This document shows, one piece after another, positions 1-6,460 of a DNA stretch of 9,535 nucleotides. Made by a program: the position numbers and the translations under genes. The DNA lies in the NCBI GenBank assembly GCA_003563255.1, contig PWSL01000122.1, forward strand, positions 1-9,535, in the 5' to 3' direction. Position 1 is the first letter of the stretch. Every line of letters begins with the position of its first letter. This stretch comes from Desulfonatronospira sp. (GTDB taxonomy: Bacteria; Desulfobacterota; Desulfovibrionia; Desulfovibrionales; Desulfonatronovibrionaceae). The notes under the pieces are model-generated. The model worked only from the letters and a program-made list of their open reading frames with translations. It did not search any database and was not told the origin of the DNA.

Positions 1-22
1 ATCTGTTTCTTGTTCAATAAAA

Positions 23-48
23 AAATAAGTGCCGGCGTGCCTGTCCCC
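23..48. repeat. Dispersed 26-bp repeat motif, copy 1
   Basis: This 26-bp stretch, from AAATAAGTGC to TGCCTGTCCCC, matches 7942-7967 at 24 of 26 positions; the differences are C/G at motif positions 11 and 14. In the second location the motif is one arm of a long palindrome. Here no matching left arm is visible, possibly because it lies beyond the window edge or was lost. The motif resembles REP-type intergenic repeats, but I cannot assign a named family. Confidence 0.75.
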
Positions 49-67
49 ATAAACATGCAAGCAGGGA

Positions 68-91
68 TTTTTTTCTTTTCTTTTCTTTCTT
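68..91. repeat. 24-nt homopyrimidine tract
   Basis: Every base from 68 to 91 is T or C, mainly as T4C units (TTTTCTTTTC). It runs directly into the left arm of the hairpin at 89-118. On the minus strand it is a purine (A/G) run, so it does not supply a U tract for a terminator of the operon. Confidence 0.8.
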
Positions 92-118
92 GTTCCCAGG
101 CTCCAGCCTGGGAACAAG
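89..118. repeat. Perfect 13-bp hairpin, repeat-type
   Basis: CTTGTTCCCAGGC (89-101) is followed by the loop TCCA and by the exact reverse complement GCCTGGGAACAAG (106-118). The pair T88-A119 extends the stem to 14 bp. There is no T run after it on either strand, so it is not a classical intrinsic terminator. It looks like a genomic palindromic repeat unit; such elements often occur between genes and can define mRNA 3' ends. It lies about 150 bp past the stop codon of the last operon gene. Confidence 0.75.
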
Positions 119-122
119 AGGT

Positions 123-146
123 AACCAGGAACGAAGAACCAGGAAC
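123..146. repeat. Short direct repeat, two units 14 bp apart
   Basis: AACCAGGAAC occurs twice with a 14-bp period, at 123-132 and 137-146, separated by GAAG. It directly follows the hairpin at 89-118. It may be a degenerate part of the same repeat element. No function can be assigned. Confidence 0.6.
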
Positions 147-268
147 CGATTTTAACGACCAACATGTTGGTTTGAAATTTTCTCTAAGCACCTAAAAAGA
201 TTTTTAGCAAAAAGCATGCCTTAAAGGAAACAACCGGTAAATTCAGAAATTCGCAGACAAAGTCCGCC

Positions 269-1159
269 TCAATGATATCCAGGGGCGTGCTGTTGCAGCA
301 GATCCAGAATTTTCAAGGCGGAATCTTTTTTTAGGGTACCTTTTTCCAGGGCCAGCTCCACTGTATATTTGCTCAGTTCACAGTACAGTCCCAACAGGTC
401 CGGGTTTTCCCTGGAAATGGAAACCAGATGATCTTCGACGGTTTGAACATCACCCCGGGCAATGGGACCGGTAAGAGCGGCAGGTATCCCTATCTTCTCA
501 ATATTATTCAGGGTACCCTGGATCAGGGGCAGGAGGGCTTTGAGCGAGTCCTGCCTGTTTATCCCCGCGTATTCGTGCAGCTGCAGACCGAATCCTATTG
601 TAGCCACAAAAAAATTGGACACCGCTGCTGCACCGGCATGATACAAAGGTTTTCCCCCCAGCAGAATATTCAGCTCTTTGCCCTGAAACACCCGGACCAT
701 TTCCCTGGCCCTATCCAGAGCGCTTTCATCCTCGCTTTCCAGGCAGAAATAAGAACCGGGAATGTTTTTTACGGCCTCCTGCACACTGGGCAAACTCTGC
801 AGGGGATGCATGGAAACTGTAACGGCCCCTTTATTTTTTGCGGACATTAAAACATCAACCGACAAAGCCCCGCTGGTATGGATAACCAGGCTCCCCGGCA
901 TGAAACCGTCCCTGTGAGCGATATTCTCGCAGACCTGCCTGACGGCGTCATCGGAAGTGGTAAGAAATACAATCCCGGCAGAGCGGGCAGTGCCGGCCAG
1001 GTCTGTGGAGGCCTCGCCCTGCCCGATGAAATCCCTGGCCTTGACCGCGGACTCCAGGCTTCTGCTGGCAATCCCGGTAACAGTATATCCGGCATTGCAA
1101 AGCAGATATCCCATCGCCGTACCAACTACTCCGGCACCGATGATAGCTGTGTTCTTCAT
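269..1159 (-). CDS. Rossmann-fold NAD(P)-binding protein with DUF2520 domain
   Basis: The 296-aa product opens with a strand and glycine-rich loop (IIGAGVVG, residues 6-13) typical of NAD(P)-binding Rossmann folds. An N-terminal domain like that of F420-dependent NADP oxidoreductases and ketopantoate reductase-type proteins is followed by a helical C-terminal half. Motifs such as HTSGALS and SMHPLQS, and the YHAGAAAVSNF segment near the middle, fit the Rossmann-like/DUF2520 family. The substrate is unknown. I chose ATG 1159 because it places the Rossmann strand right at the N-terminus and has purine-rich GGAG and GGGGAAG upstream; an in-frame ATG at 1177 would add six residues but lacks a good ribosome site. 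The gene starts 30 bp after metF and is probably the last cistron of the operon. A redox role tied to folate or CoA metabolism is only inference. Confidence 0.85.
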   Translation of the reverse strand: MKNTAIIGAGVVGTAMGYLLCNAGYTVTGIASRSLESAVKARDFIGQGEASTDLAGTARSAGIVFLTTSDDAVRQVCENIAHRDGFMPGSLVIHTSGALSVDVLMSAKNKGAVTVSMHPLQSLPSVQEAVKNIPGSYFCLESEDESALDRAREMVRVFQGKELNILLGGKPLYHAGAAAVSNFFVATIGFGLQLHEYAGINRQDSLKALLPLIQGTLNNIEKIGIPAALTGPIARGDVQTVEDHLVSISRENPDLLGLYCELSKYTVELALEKGTLKKDSALKILDLLQQHAPGYH

Positions 1160-1189
1160 ACTTCCCCGCGCTCCCATACACCCATAGGT

Positions 1190-2065
1190 CTAAATTCCAG
1201 CCTTATCCAGGACCATGGGGATTTTCTTTTCCCAGCCGATGGCCATGATATGCACGCCTTGACACATGTCCTTCATGCCCTTGACCAGATGGGATGCGAT
1301 CTCCACGCTGGTTCTGGCCTTGTCTTCGGTTTCGGCCATAGCCTTGATCTGGGACTCGGGCACGGATATGCCGGCCACATTTTTGTTCATGAACTTGGCC
1401 ATGCCAGCGGATTTGAGCATGATGATCCCGCCCATTATGGGGACGTGAAATCCCTCTACGCGTTTCATGAATTTTTCAAAGCTGTCCAGCTCGAACACCC
1501 CCTGGGTCTGAATAAACCTGGCCCCGGCCTCGATCTTCTTTTCCAGCTTGATCAGCTGCATCTCCAGCCCGGCACCGGCGTCCGCCCCGGGATTGACCAC
1601 CGCTCCCGGAAAAAAGTCCGGCACTCCTTTGAGTTCGTTTCCGGCCATATCATGTCCGCCGTTCAAAGTCTGCATCATCTGCAAAAGGCTTACGGAATCA
1701 CAGTCAAAAACCGGCATTGCTTCCGGATGGTCACCCAGAACAGGGTGATCACCGGTGAGGGCCAGGACGTTTTTCACCCCCAGAACCCAGGCACTTAAAA
1801 GATCCGACTGCAGGGCCAGTCTGTTTCTGTCCCGGCAGGTGAGCTGGTATATGGGCTCAATGCCTTTATCCGCCAGAATATGGCTGACTGCCAGAGAACC
1901 CAGCCGCATGACCGAGCTTTGCAGATCTGTGACATTGATGGCATGTATCCTGTCTTTGATGGCCTCGGCGTCCTCCAGCAGCTCATGCATGTCAGTGCCT
2001 TTGCCCGGCCCAACCTCTGCGGTAATCAAAAATCTGCCTGACTCTACTGCTTCCCTGAATCCCAT
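1190..2065 (-). CDS. metF: Methylenetetrahydrofolate reductase, MetF catalytic subunit
   Basis: The 291-aa product is a TIM-barrel flavoprotein of the methylene-THF reductase family. It catalyses methylene-THF to methyl-THF, the last step of the methyl branch of the Wood-Ljungdahl pathway, and can run in reverse during acetate oxidation. Visible family features are the early Glu in ITAEVGPGKG (Glu17, matching the catalytic glutamate position), QLTCRDRNR (74-82) and LTGDHP (103-108), a loop contacting flavin and folate. The start at 2065 is set by AGGAGT at 2072-2077, six bases upstream; an in-frame ATG at 2092 would add nine residues without a comparable ribosome site. metV lies 53 bp upstream, indicating the two-subunit MetVF form found in acetogens and other anaerobes, where MetV rather than a C-terminal NADH domain handles electrons. 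The DUF2520 gene follows after 30 bp. Confidence 0.93.
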   Translation of the reverse strand: MGFREAVESGRFLITAEVGPGKGTDMHELLEDAEAIKDRIHAINVTDLQSSVMRLGSLAVSHILADKGIEPIYQLTCRDRNRLALQSDLLSAWVLGVKNVLALTGDHPVLGDHPEAMPVFDCDSVSLLQMMQTLNGGHDMAGNELKGVPDFFPGAVVNPGADAGAGLEMQLIKLEKKIEAGARFIQTQGVFELDSFEKFMKRVEGFHVPIMGGIIMLKSAGMAKFMNKNVAGISVPESQIKAMAETEDKARTSVEIASHLVKGMKDMCQGVHIMAIGWEKKIPMVLDKAGI

Positions 2066-2118
2066 ACAATAACTCCTGTTATTATAAAACACCTACAACC
2101 AGGCAAGTGCTTGTGCAA

Positions 2119-2766
2119 TTACTCTGCCCTGTTCAACCTGGCCGGATGCACCCTTCTGGCCTTGGGTGGAGTGGTTTCCTTGAGAAGGTGCACCTGCCCC
2201 AGACGGACCAGGCGGACATATATAAGCTGCCAGGCACAGCGGGTATCTTTGGACACCTCACAGTTGCCTGCCTGAGCCCCTCCGCAGGGGCCGTCTGTAA
2301 GACTCTTGGCGCATCTGGCCACGGGGCATATTCCTCCGGTCCTGGACAGGATGCACTGCCCGCAGGCTGCGCAGGTTTCCATAAACCCACCCTGGCCGTC
2401 AGCCCCGCCGAAAAAGACGGTATCCAGGGCCGGGTATACTGGGATATTGCCCAAAGTCTCAGCCATGGTCTGCACCCCTGCCCCGCACCCCATGGACAAA
2501 ATGGCCTCGTACCCGGCCGCCTTGTCCCTGATCTGTTCAATAAACATGGGATCGCACTGGCGCAGCTGGGTTTCCTGACCTACCTCCAGTTGCTGCCCCT
2601 GGCTTTTTGCAGCGGTACGCAGAGAAGAAGCCAGCACCTCCACCTGCTGGGCCCCACCGCTGAGGCAGACTGTTACGCAACTGCCGCAGCCGGATATAAG
2701 GACCTTGCTGTATTTTTTTATCGTGTCCTGAATCTCGGCCATGGGCTTTACTTCAGCAACAATCAT
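2119..2766 (-). CDS. metV: MetV, iron-sulfur partner subunit of methylene-THF reductase
   Basis: The 215-aa protein belongs to the MetV (methylene-THF reductase C-terminal domain) family, a zinc/iron-sulfur protein that binds MetF and relays electrons to its flavin. Cysteine groups are visible at C27, C30 and C34 (GCGSCVTVC), in MGCGAG (C94), and in a dense cluster C132-x2-C135-x2-C138, C147, C152, C161 and C169. The C-terminal WQLIYVRL segment is also typical of the family. ATG 2766 is preceded by AGAAGGTGA at a short distance, which favours it over an in-frame ATG eight codons later. The gene sits between the oxidoreductase fusion (70 bp upstream) and metF (53 bp downstream). This order suggests that electrons pass from the fusion protein to MetV and then to MetF; that route is inference. 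Confidence 0.9.
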   Translation of the reverse strand: MIVAEVKPMAEIQDTIKKYSKVLISGCGSCVTVCLSGGAQQVEVLASSLRTAAKSQGQQLEVGQETQLRQCDPMFIEQIRDKAAGYEAILSMGCGAGVQTMAETLGNIPVYPALDTVFFGGADGQGGFMETCAACGQCILSRTGGICPVARCAKSLTDGPCGGAQAGNCEVSKDTRCAWQLIYVRLVRLGQVHLLKETTPPKARRVHPARLNRAE

Positions 2767-2836
2767 GTTCTCACCTTCTTTGTTTGCTTGATTTTGCCAT
2801 CAGAAGTGTCATTTGTTAAGTTTCAGCATTTAATTA

Positions 2837-4771
2837 TCAACCTTCAACAATCTTCAGCCGCTCAGGGTCCATTCCGATACTTTCAAGTATCCGGGCTGCC
2901 TTTTGAACATTTCTGCGGGTCCACAGGCTGCAGTCCTTGAACTTGCAGTCATCTTCGCCGCAACCGGACACCAGGACCTCTCTGGCCCCGGCCTCAAAAG
3001 GGACCAGGAGTTCATATACGTCAATGCGCCCAAGCCCGGGCCTGTTTATAGTGTATACATTTTCGCCCTGAACATCTCCTGGCCTGAACTTACTGAAATC
3101 ACAGACATAAGCAAAGTTGAACTCACCATGGGAGCTACTTTCAGCTTTTTCAAGCACCCGGCGAATATTCTGGCGCAGCTCTGTTCTGGACTCCAGCCTG
3201 AGATCAATGGCCGAAGCCGGGCATTGACCAGCGCAGATCCCGCAGGCCTGGCACTGGCTCATATCAATGACAGCCTTTTCCTCCCCCGGCCTGGGGACAT
3301 TATACGGACAGACCAGGACGCAATTCAGGCATACGGCACAGTCCTGGGAAACATGAGCCCCCAGACTGCAGTGCAGGCAGCGGGCTTCTTCCGCCCTGGC
3401 CTGTTCTGGAGTAAAAACATGCTCCACTTCATCAAAAGAATGAACCCTGGAGCCGGGATTAAGGCAGACCGGCTTTTGCCTGCCAGCCTCAGGCACTAAG
3501 CGGGCCACGTCATCATCCAGGTCCTCAAGAACCTTTTCCTGTTCTTCCGGTGACTGATCCATGCCGCGCAGATACCTGTGCACTGCATCAGCCGCCTTTC
3601 TGCCCGAAGCTATGGCCTGAACCACTGTAGTGGGTCCGCTGACAAAATCTCCTCCGGCAAACACCCCTGGAGTCCTGGTAGACCCGGCAGCGTCCTTTAT
3701 TTCCAGCCTGTCCCCTCCTTCTGTGCAGAGTTCCTGTACGGCCTCGGTCCTGGGTGCGTAGCCCGTGGCCAGGATGATGGTATCCGCCTCCATCTCGAAA
3801 GCAGAGTCCTCCACGCAGGTCAGCTTGCCCTTTCCCCCGCAGGACTTATCCAGATCCATGCGCACGCAGCGCATTTTTTCCACTTTGCCGCTGCCTTCAA
3901 AGGCTTCCGGAGCCGTAAGGAACTCAAACCTGACCCCTTCTTCCCGGGCATCTTCCACCTCGTCCATCCCTGCGGGCATTTCATCAATGGTGCGTCGATA
4001 AGCAATGGTCACATCTTTGGCCCCCAGCCTTAGACAGGTCCGGGCCGCATCTATAGCCGTATGACCGCCTCCGATGACAATGACTTTATTGCCCGGATTA
4101 AATTTTTTACCCCGGCTGACGTCCTTTAAGAACTCCACGGCAGTCCAGACTCCGGAGAGCTCCATTCCGCTGCACTCGGGACAGGTGCTTTTTTCACTGC
4201 CCATACCCAGAAATACAGCATCAAAATCCTTTTGCAGGTCCTGCAGGGAAATATCCCTGCCCAGCATGTACCCGGTTTTTATTTCCACGCCCAGGGAACG
4301 GATGCGGTCCACCTCCGAGCGCACCAGGTCCAGGGGCAGTCTGTACCTGGGAATACCCCGGGTGAGCATGCCTCCAGGCTCATCCTCGGATTCATAGACT
4401 GTTACGTGGTAACCCATAAGGGCCAGGTCGTGGGCCGCAGTCAGGCCGGCAGGACCGGCTCCCACTATGCAGACTTTTTCTGAAAAACGGGTTTCCGGGC
4501 CTGGAACTTCTGAACCAACGGAGGCACTGTCCGAGGCAAAACGCTTCAGGGCCCTGATGGCCACCGGCTCATCCACGCTTTTACCCCGGCGGCAAACGGA
4601 TTCGCATTCCCGGGTACAGATACGCCCGCAAACTGAAGGAAAAGGGTTGGTCCTGCGGATAATCCTGTCGGCTTCCTGCACGTCTCCCCTGGCAATGGCC
4701 GCCACATAGCCCTGGACATCCATGTGGATGGGGCATTTTGCCTGGCAGGGAGGCATTGCATTAATCTTCAT
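2837..4771 (-). CDS. Fused FAD/NAD(P)H oxidoreductase (GltD/NfnB-like) with ferredoxin motifs and MvhD-like tail
   Basis: The 644-aa cytoplasmic protein is modular. Residues 9-60 hold an N-terminal cysteine domain (C9, C13, then C48, C52, C56, C60) as in GltD/NfnB-like proteins. An FAD-binding GxGxxG (GAGPAG, 104-109) follows, then the EPGGMLTRGIP segment and an NAD(P)-binding GGGHTAIDAAR near 234-244. A late ATGYAPRTE and GGDFVSGPTTVV region completes the flavin fold. C465 and C468 precede two ferredoxin-type 4Fe-4S motifs: C478, C481, C484, C488 and C507, C510, C513, C517. The last ~90 residues resemble MvhD/FlpD (C557 and the SGCGEDDCKFKDC stretch, 603-614). The start at 4771 is set by AAGGAGT (4781-4787), nine bases upstream; an in-frame ATG at 4816 adds fifteen non-conserved residues. 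Lying between acsE and metV, it is probably an electron donor or acceptor for MetVF. Direct partner and electron carrier are unproven. Confidence 0.88.
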   Translation of the reverse strand: MKINAMPPCQAKCPIHMDVQGYVAAIARGDVQEADRIIRRTNPFPSVCGRICTRECESVCRRGKSVDEPVAIRALKRFASDSASVGSEVPGPETRFSEKVCIVGAGPAGLTAAHDLALMGYHVTVYESEDEPGGMLTRGIPRYRLPLDLVRSEVDRIRSLGVEIKTGYMLGRDISLQDLQKDFDAVFLGMGSEKSTCPECSGMELSGVWTAVEFLKDVSRGKKFNPGNKVIVIGGGHTAIDAARTCLRLGAKDVTIAYRRTIDEMPAGMDEVEDAREEGVRFEFLTAPEAFEGSGKVEKMRCVRMDLDKSCGGKGKLTCVEDSAFEMEADTIILATGYAPRTEAVQELCTEGGDRLEIKDAAGSTRTPGVFAGGDFVSGPTTVVQAIASGRKAADAVHRYLRGMDQSPEEQEKVLEDLDDDVARLVPEAGRQKPVCLNPGSRVHSFDEVEHVFTPEQARAEEARCLHCSLGAHVSQDCAVCLNCVLVCPYNVPRPGEEKAVIDMSQCQACGICAGQCPASAIDLRLESRTELRQNIRRVLEKAESSSHGEFNFAYVCDFSKFRPGDVQGENVYTINRPGLGRIDVYELLVPFEAGAREVLVSGCGEDDCKFKDCSLWTRRNVQKAARILESIGMDPERLKIVEG

Positions 4772-4780
4772 GGATATAGC

Positions 4781-4787
4781 ACTCCTT
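4781..4787 (-). promoter_or_regulatory. Shine-Dalgarno site that decides the oxidoreductase start
   Basis: AAGGAGT on the minus strand lies nine bases before ATG 4771. No comparable sequence precedes the in-frame ATG at 4816, so the shorter 644-aa product is preferred. Confidence 0.75.
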
Positions 4788-4837
4788 GTAAGTTTGGACG
4801 GGGCCAGCCCTGCCAAAAGACCGGCCCCCTGAAAAAT

Positions 4838-5617
4838 TTATTCCAGGTATGAGTCGCAGTAGAGGATGTCGTTCTTGAAAAGGCGGGCGGTCTTCATGGA
4901 TTCCATCAGTTTCTGATCCATGGGATCGGCTATGGCTGCGTCCAGGCCTACGGTCATGAGCATGACCAGGTAGGTGGAACTTAGAATACTGTGCAGCCTT
5001 TCAGGTGTGCCATTATAAACGTTACTCAGGCCTACCACGGATTTAATGGGCGGGTCATTGAGCTGACGGAACATCTTGATGGCCTCCACCACTTCCATGG
5101 CCTGGTTCTGGGCTACGCCCACCGGCAGAATAAGGGGATCAAGGTAAAGGCGCTCCACGGGAACGTCGAATTCAGCCATGGCGGTCATGATATCCACGGC
5201 AATGGCCACCCGCTCGTTGGCGTCGCGGGAGACACCGGCCGAAGTCATGGTCAGGCCTATGACGTCGGCATCGTACTTTTTGGCCATGGGCATAATTGTC
5301 TCCAGCTTGGCCCTGTCCCCGGAAGTGGAGTTGATTATTGCCGGATTTTTGCATACCTGCAGCCCGGCCTCCATGGCCTCGGCATTGGTGGTGTCCAGGG
5401 ACAGAGTCACGTCTGTAACCTCCTGAACAGTGTTTACCAGCCACTGCATGATTTCCGGGCCGTTCTTGGTGGCCGGCCCGGCGTTGATATCCAGAGCATT
5501 GGCCCCGGCCTGCACCTGGCTGACTGCCAGGTCCTGGATGGGCTTTTTGTCCCTGTCCTTCATGGCCTGCCCGATCTTCTTGAGCATGACATTGATCTTC
5601 TCACCGATAATTAACAT
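4838..5617 (-). CDS. acsE: Methyltetrahydrofolate:corrinoid/iron-sulfur protein methyltransferase AcsE
   Basis: The 259-aa product is a pterin-binding TIM-barrel methyltransferase that transfers the methyl group of methyl-THF to Co(I) cobalamin on AcsCD. It links the methyl branch to acetyl-CoA synthesis. Family landmarks are DINAGP (43-48), LSLDTTN (72-78), NPAIINSTSGD (91-101) and GLSNV (196-200). Asn199 falls at the position of the Asn known to contact folate N5 in the Moorella enzyme, by my recollection of that structure. Length matches the family (about 260 aa). I moved the start from ATG 5650 to ATG 5617 because homologues begin near MLIIGEKIN and AAGGGGG (5622-5628) lies just upstream. 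cooC ends 39 bp before it, and the oxidoreductase gene follows after 66 bp. Confidence 0.93.
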   Translation of the reverse strand: MLIIGEKINVMLKKIGQAMKDRDKKPIQDLAVSQVQAGANALDINAGPATKNGPEIMQWLVNTVQEVTDVTLSLDTTNAEAMEAGLQVCKNPAIINSTSGDRAKLETIMPMAKKYDADVIGLTMTSAGVSRDANERVAIAVDIMTAMAEFDVPVERLYLDPLILPVGVAQNQAMEVVEAIKMFRQLNDPPIKSVVGLSNVYNGTPERLHSILSSTYLVMLMTVGLDAAIADPMDQKLMESMKTARLFKNDILYCDSYLE

Positions 5618-5621
5618 ATTT

Positions 5622-5628
5622 CCCCCTT
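5622..5628 (-). promoter_or_regulatory. Shine-Dalgarno site that decides the acsE start
   Basis: AAGGGGG on the minus strand precedes ATG 5617 by four bases. It supports the internal start over the ATG at 5650, which would lie only six bases after the cooC stop codon and add eleven residues absent from the usual family N-terminus. Confidence 0.7.
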
Positions 5629-5656
5629 GATTCCAGGTCGGAATATCCATTTCTTG

Positions 5657-6433
5657 TTACTGCAAACGCTCTTTCAAACCATTCACCAGCACCTCTATCT
5701 GCCGGTTGAAAGCAGCATCCCCGGGATCCGGGGCAGCCTCCTTAAGTGAAGCCAGGCGGACTCCGGGACTGTCCTGCACAACTCCCAGGATATGCATATT
5801 CTTGAGCCCCTTTCTTAAAAGCTCTTCCTCTTCAGAGGAGCGGACCTTGTTTAGAATCACCAGTACTTTTTCTATTCCCGTTTCCCTGGCCAGCCTGTCT
5901 ATGGTCCTGGCGGTCTGAATACTCTGGCGGTCCGGGTCAGCCACCACCAGCAAGGCATCAACACCCTTGGCGGTTCCTCTGCCCAGGTGCTCTATGCCGG
6001 CCTCCATATCCAGAAGGACCAGTTCCTTTCTCCTGAGCACCACGTGGCTGACCAGGCTCTTGAGCAGAGTGCTCTGGGGGCAGATGCAGCCGTGTCCCCC
6101 TTTTTCTATAGCCCCCAGCACCAGAAGCCTGACCCCGTCATGCTCTACGGACATGCTGTCCGGAAGGTCGTCCACTCTGGGGTTTAATTTGAACATGGAC
6201 CCGCTCTGTCCCGGCTTGGCCCCGGTACGTTCTTCAATTAGCTCCGAGGATCTGGAAATGGGCAGGATCTGTGCAGCCTTTTCCGAAGGTATTCCCAGGG
6301 CCGAAGCCAGGTTGGAATCCGGATCCGCGTCTATGGCCAGCACCCTGTAGCCCTGCCCGGCAAAGAGCCTGGCCAGGCAGGCGCTGATGGTGGTCTTACC
6401 CACGCCGCCTTTACCGCTTACTGCCAGTTTCAT
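5657..6433 (-). CDS. cooC: CooC-type CO dehydrogenase nickel-insertion ATPase
   Basis: The 258-aa protein is a MinD/ArsA-type P-loop ATPase of the CooC family, which supports nickel insertion into the C-cluster of CO dehydrogenase (or the A-cluster of acetyl-CoA synthase in the AcsF subgroup). The deviant Walker A motif GKGGVGKTT (7-15) carries the signature Lys8. AIDADPDSNLA (33-43) is the switch I region, and C116-I-C118 is the CxC motif that binds metal at the dimer interface. LLDMEAGIEHLGRGTA is the Walker B/switch II segment. AGGT lies just before ATG 6433. It is 27 bp after acsC and 39 bp before acsE, so it is made together with the corrinoid protein and methyltransferase. I cannot separate CooC from AcsF with certainty from sequence alone. 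Confidence 0.92.
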   Translation of the reverse strand: MKLAVSGKGGVGKTTISACLARLFAGQGYRVLAIDADPDSNLASALGIPSEKAAQILPISRSSELIEERTGAKPGQSGSMFKLNPRVDDLPDSMSVEHDGVRLLVLGAIEKGGHGCICPQSTLLKSLVSHVVLRRKELVLLDMEAGIEHLGRGTAKGVDALLVVADPDRQSIQTARTIDRLARETGIEKVLVILNKVRSSEEEELLRKGLKNMHILGVVQDSPGVRLASLKEAAPDPGDAAFNRQIEVLVNGLKERLQ

Positions 6434-6460
6434 ATATCTACCTGTCTGTAAAAAAACAGT

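Larger units (their letters stand above)
1..268. other. Non-coding tail downstream of the operon, rich in palindromic repeats
   Basis: No credible gene lies here. The stretch holds, in order, one copy of a dispersed 26-bp motif (23-48), a 24-nt all-pyrimidine tract (68-91), a perfect 13-bp stem with a 4-nt loop (89-118), two close copies of AACCAGGAAC (123-146) and a small AT-rich palindrome (192-207). A 61-codon plus-strand frame (10-195) reads through these repeats and looks accidental. I found no canonical intrinsic terminator (GC stem followed by a U run) for the minus-strand operon that ends at 269. Confidence 0.7.

Noticed and set aside
10..195. 61-codon plus-strand frame at the left edge
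   Set aside because: It is made of repeat sequences (the 26-bp motif gives VPVP, then the pyrimidine tract gives Phe/Ser runs, then the hairpin), with no family resemblance.
192..207. Terminator candidate CTAAAAAGATTTTTAG after the last operon gene
   Set aside because: The stem is almost entirely A-T with a two-base centre and lacks a GC-rich stem, so it is too weak to call.
878..1798. 306-codon plus-strand open frame antisense to the DUF2520 gene and metF
   Set aside because: It overlaps two well-supported minus-strand genes, resembles no protein family, and long antisense frames are common in GC-rich coding DNA.
2107..2940. 277-codon plus-strand open frame antisense to metV
   Set aside because: It spans the metV gene, the gap and the end of the oxidoreductase gene. 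The translation shows no recognisable domain, whereas metV matches its family throughout.
4772..4816. Extended N-terminus of the oxidoreductase starting at 4816
   Set aside because: The extra residues (MAGLAPSKLTRSAIS) precede the conserved cysteine domain, have no ribosome site, and overlap the good AAGGAGT that serves ATG 4771.
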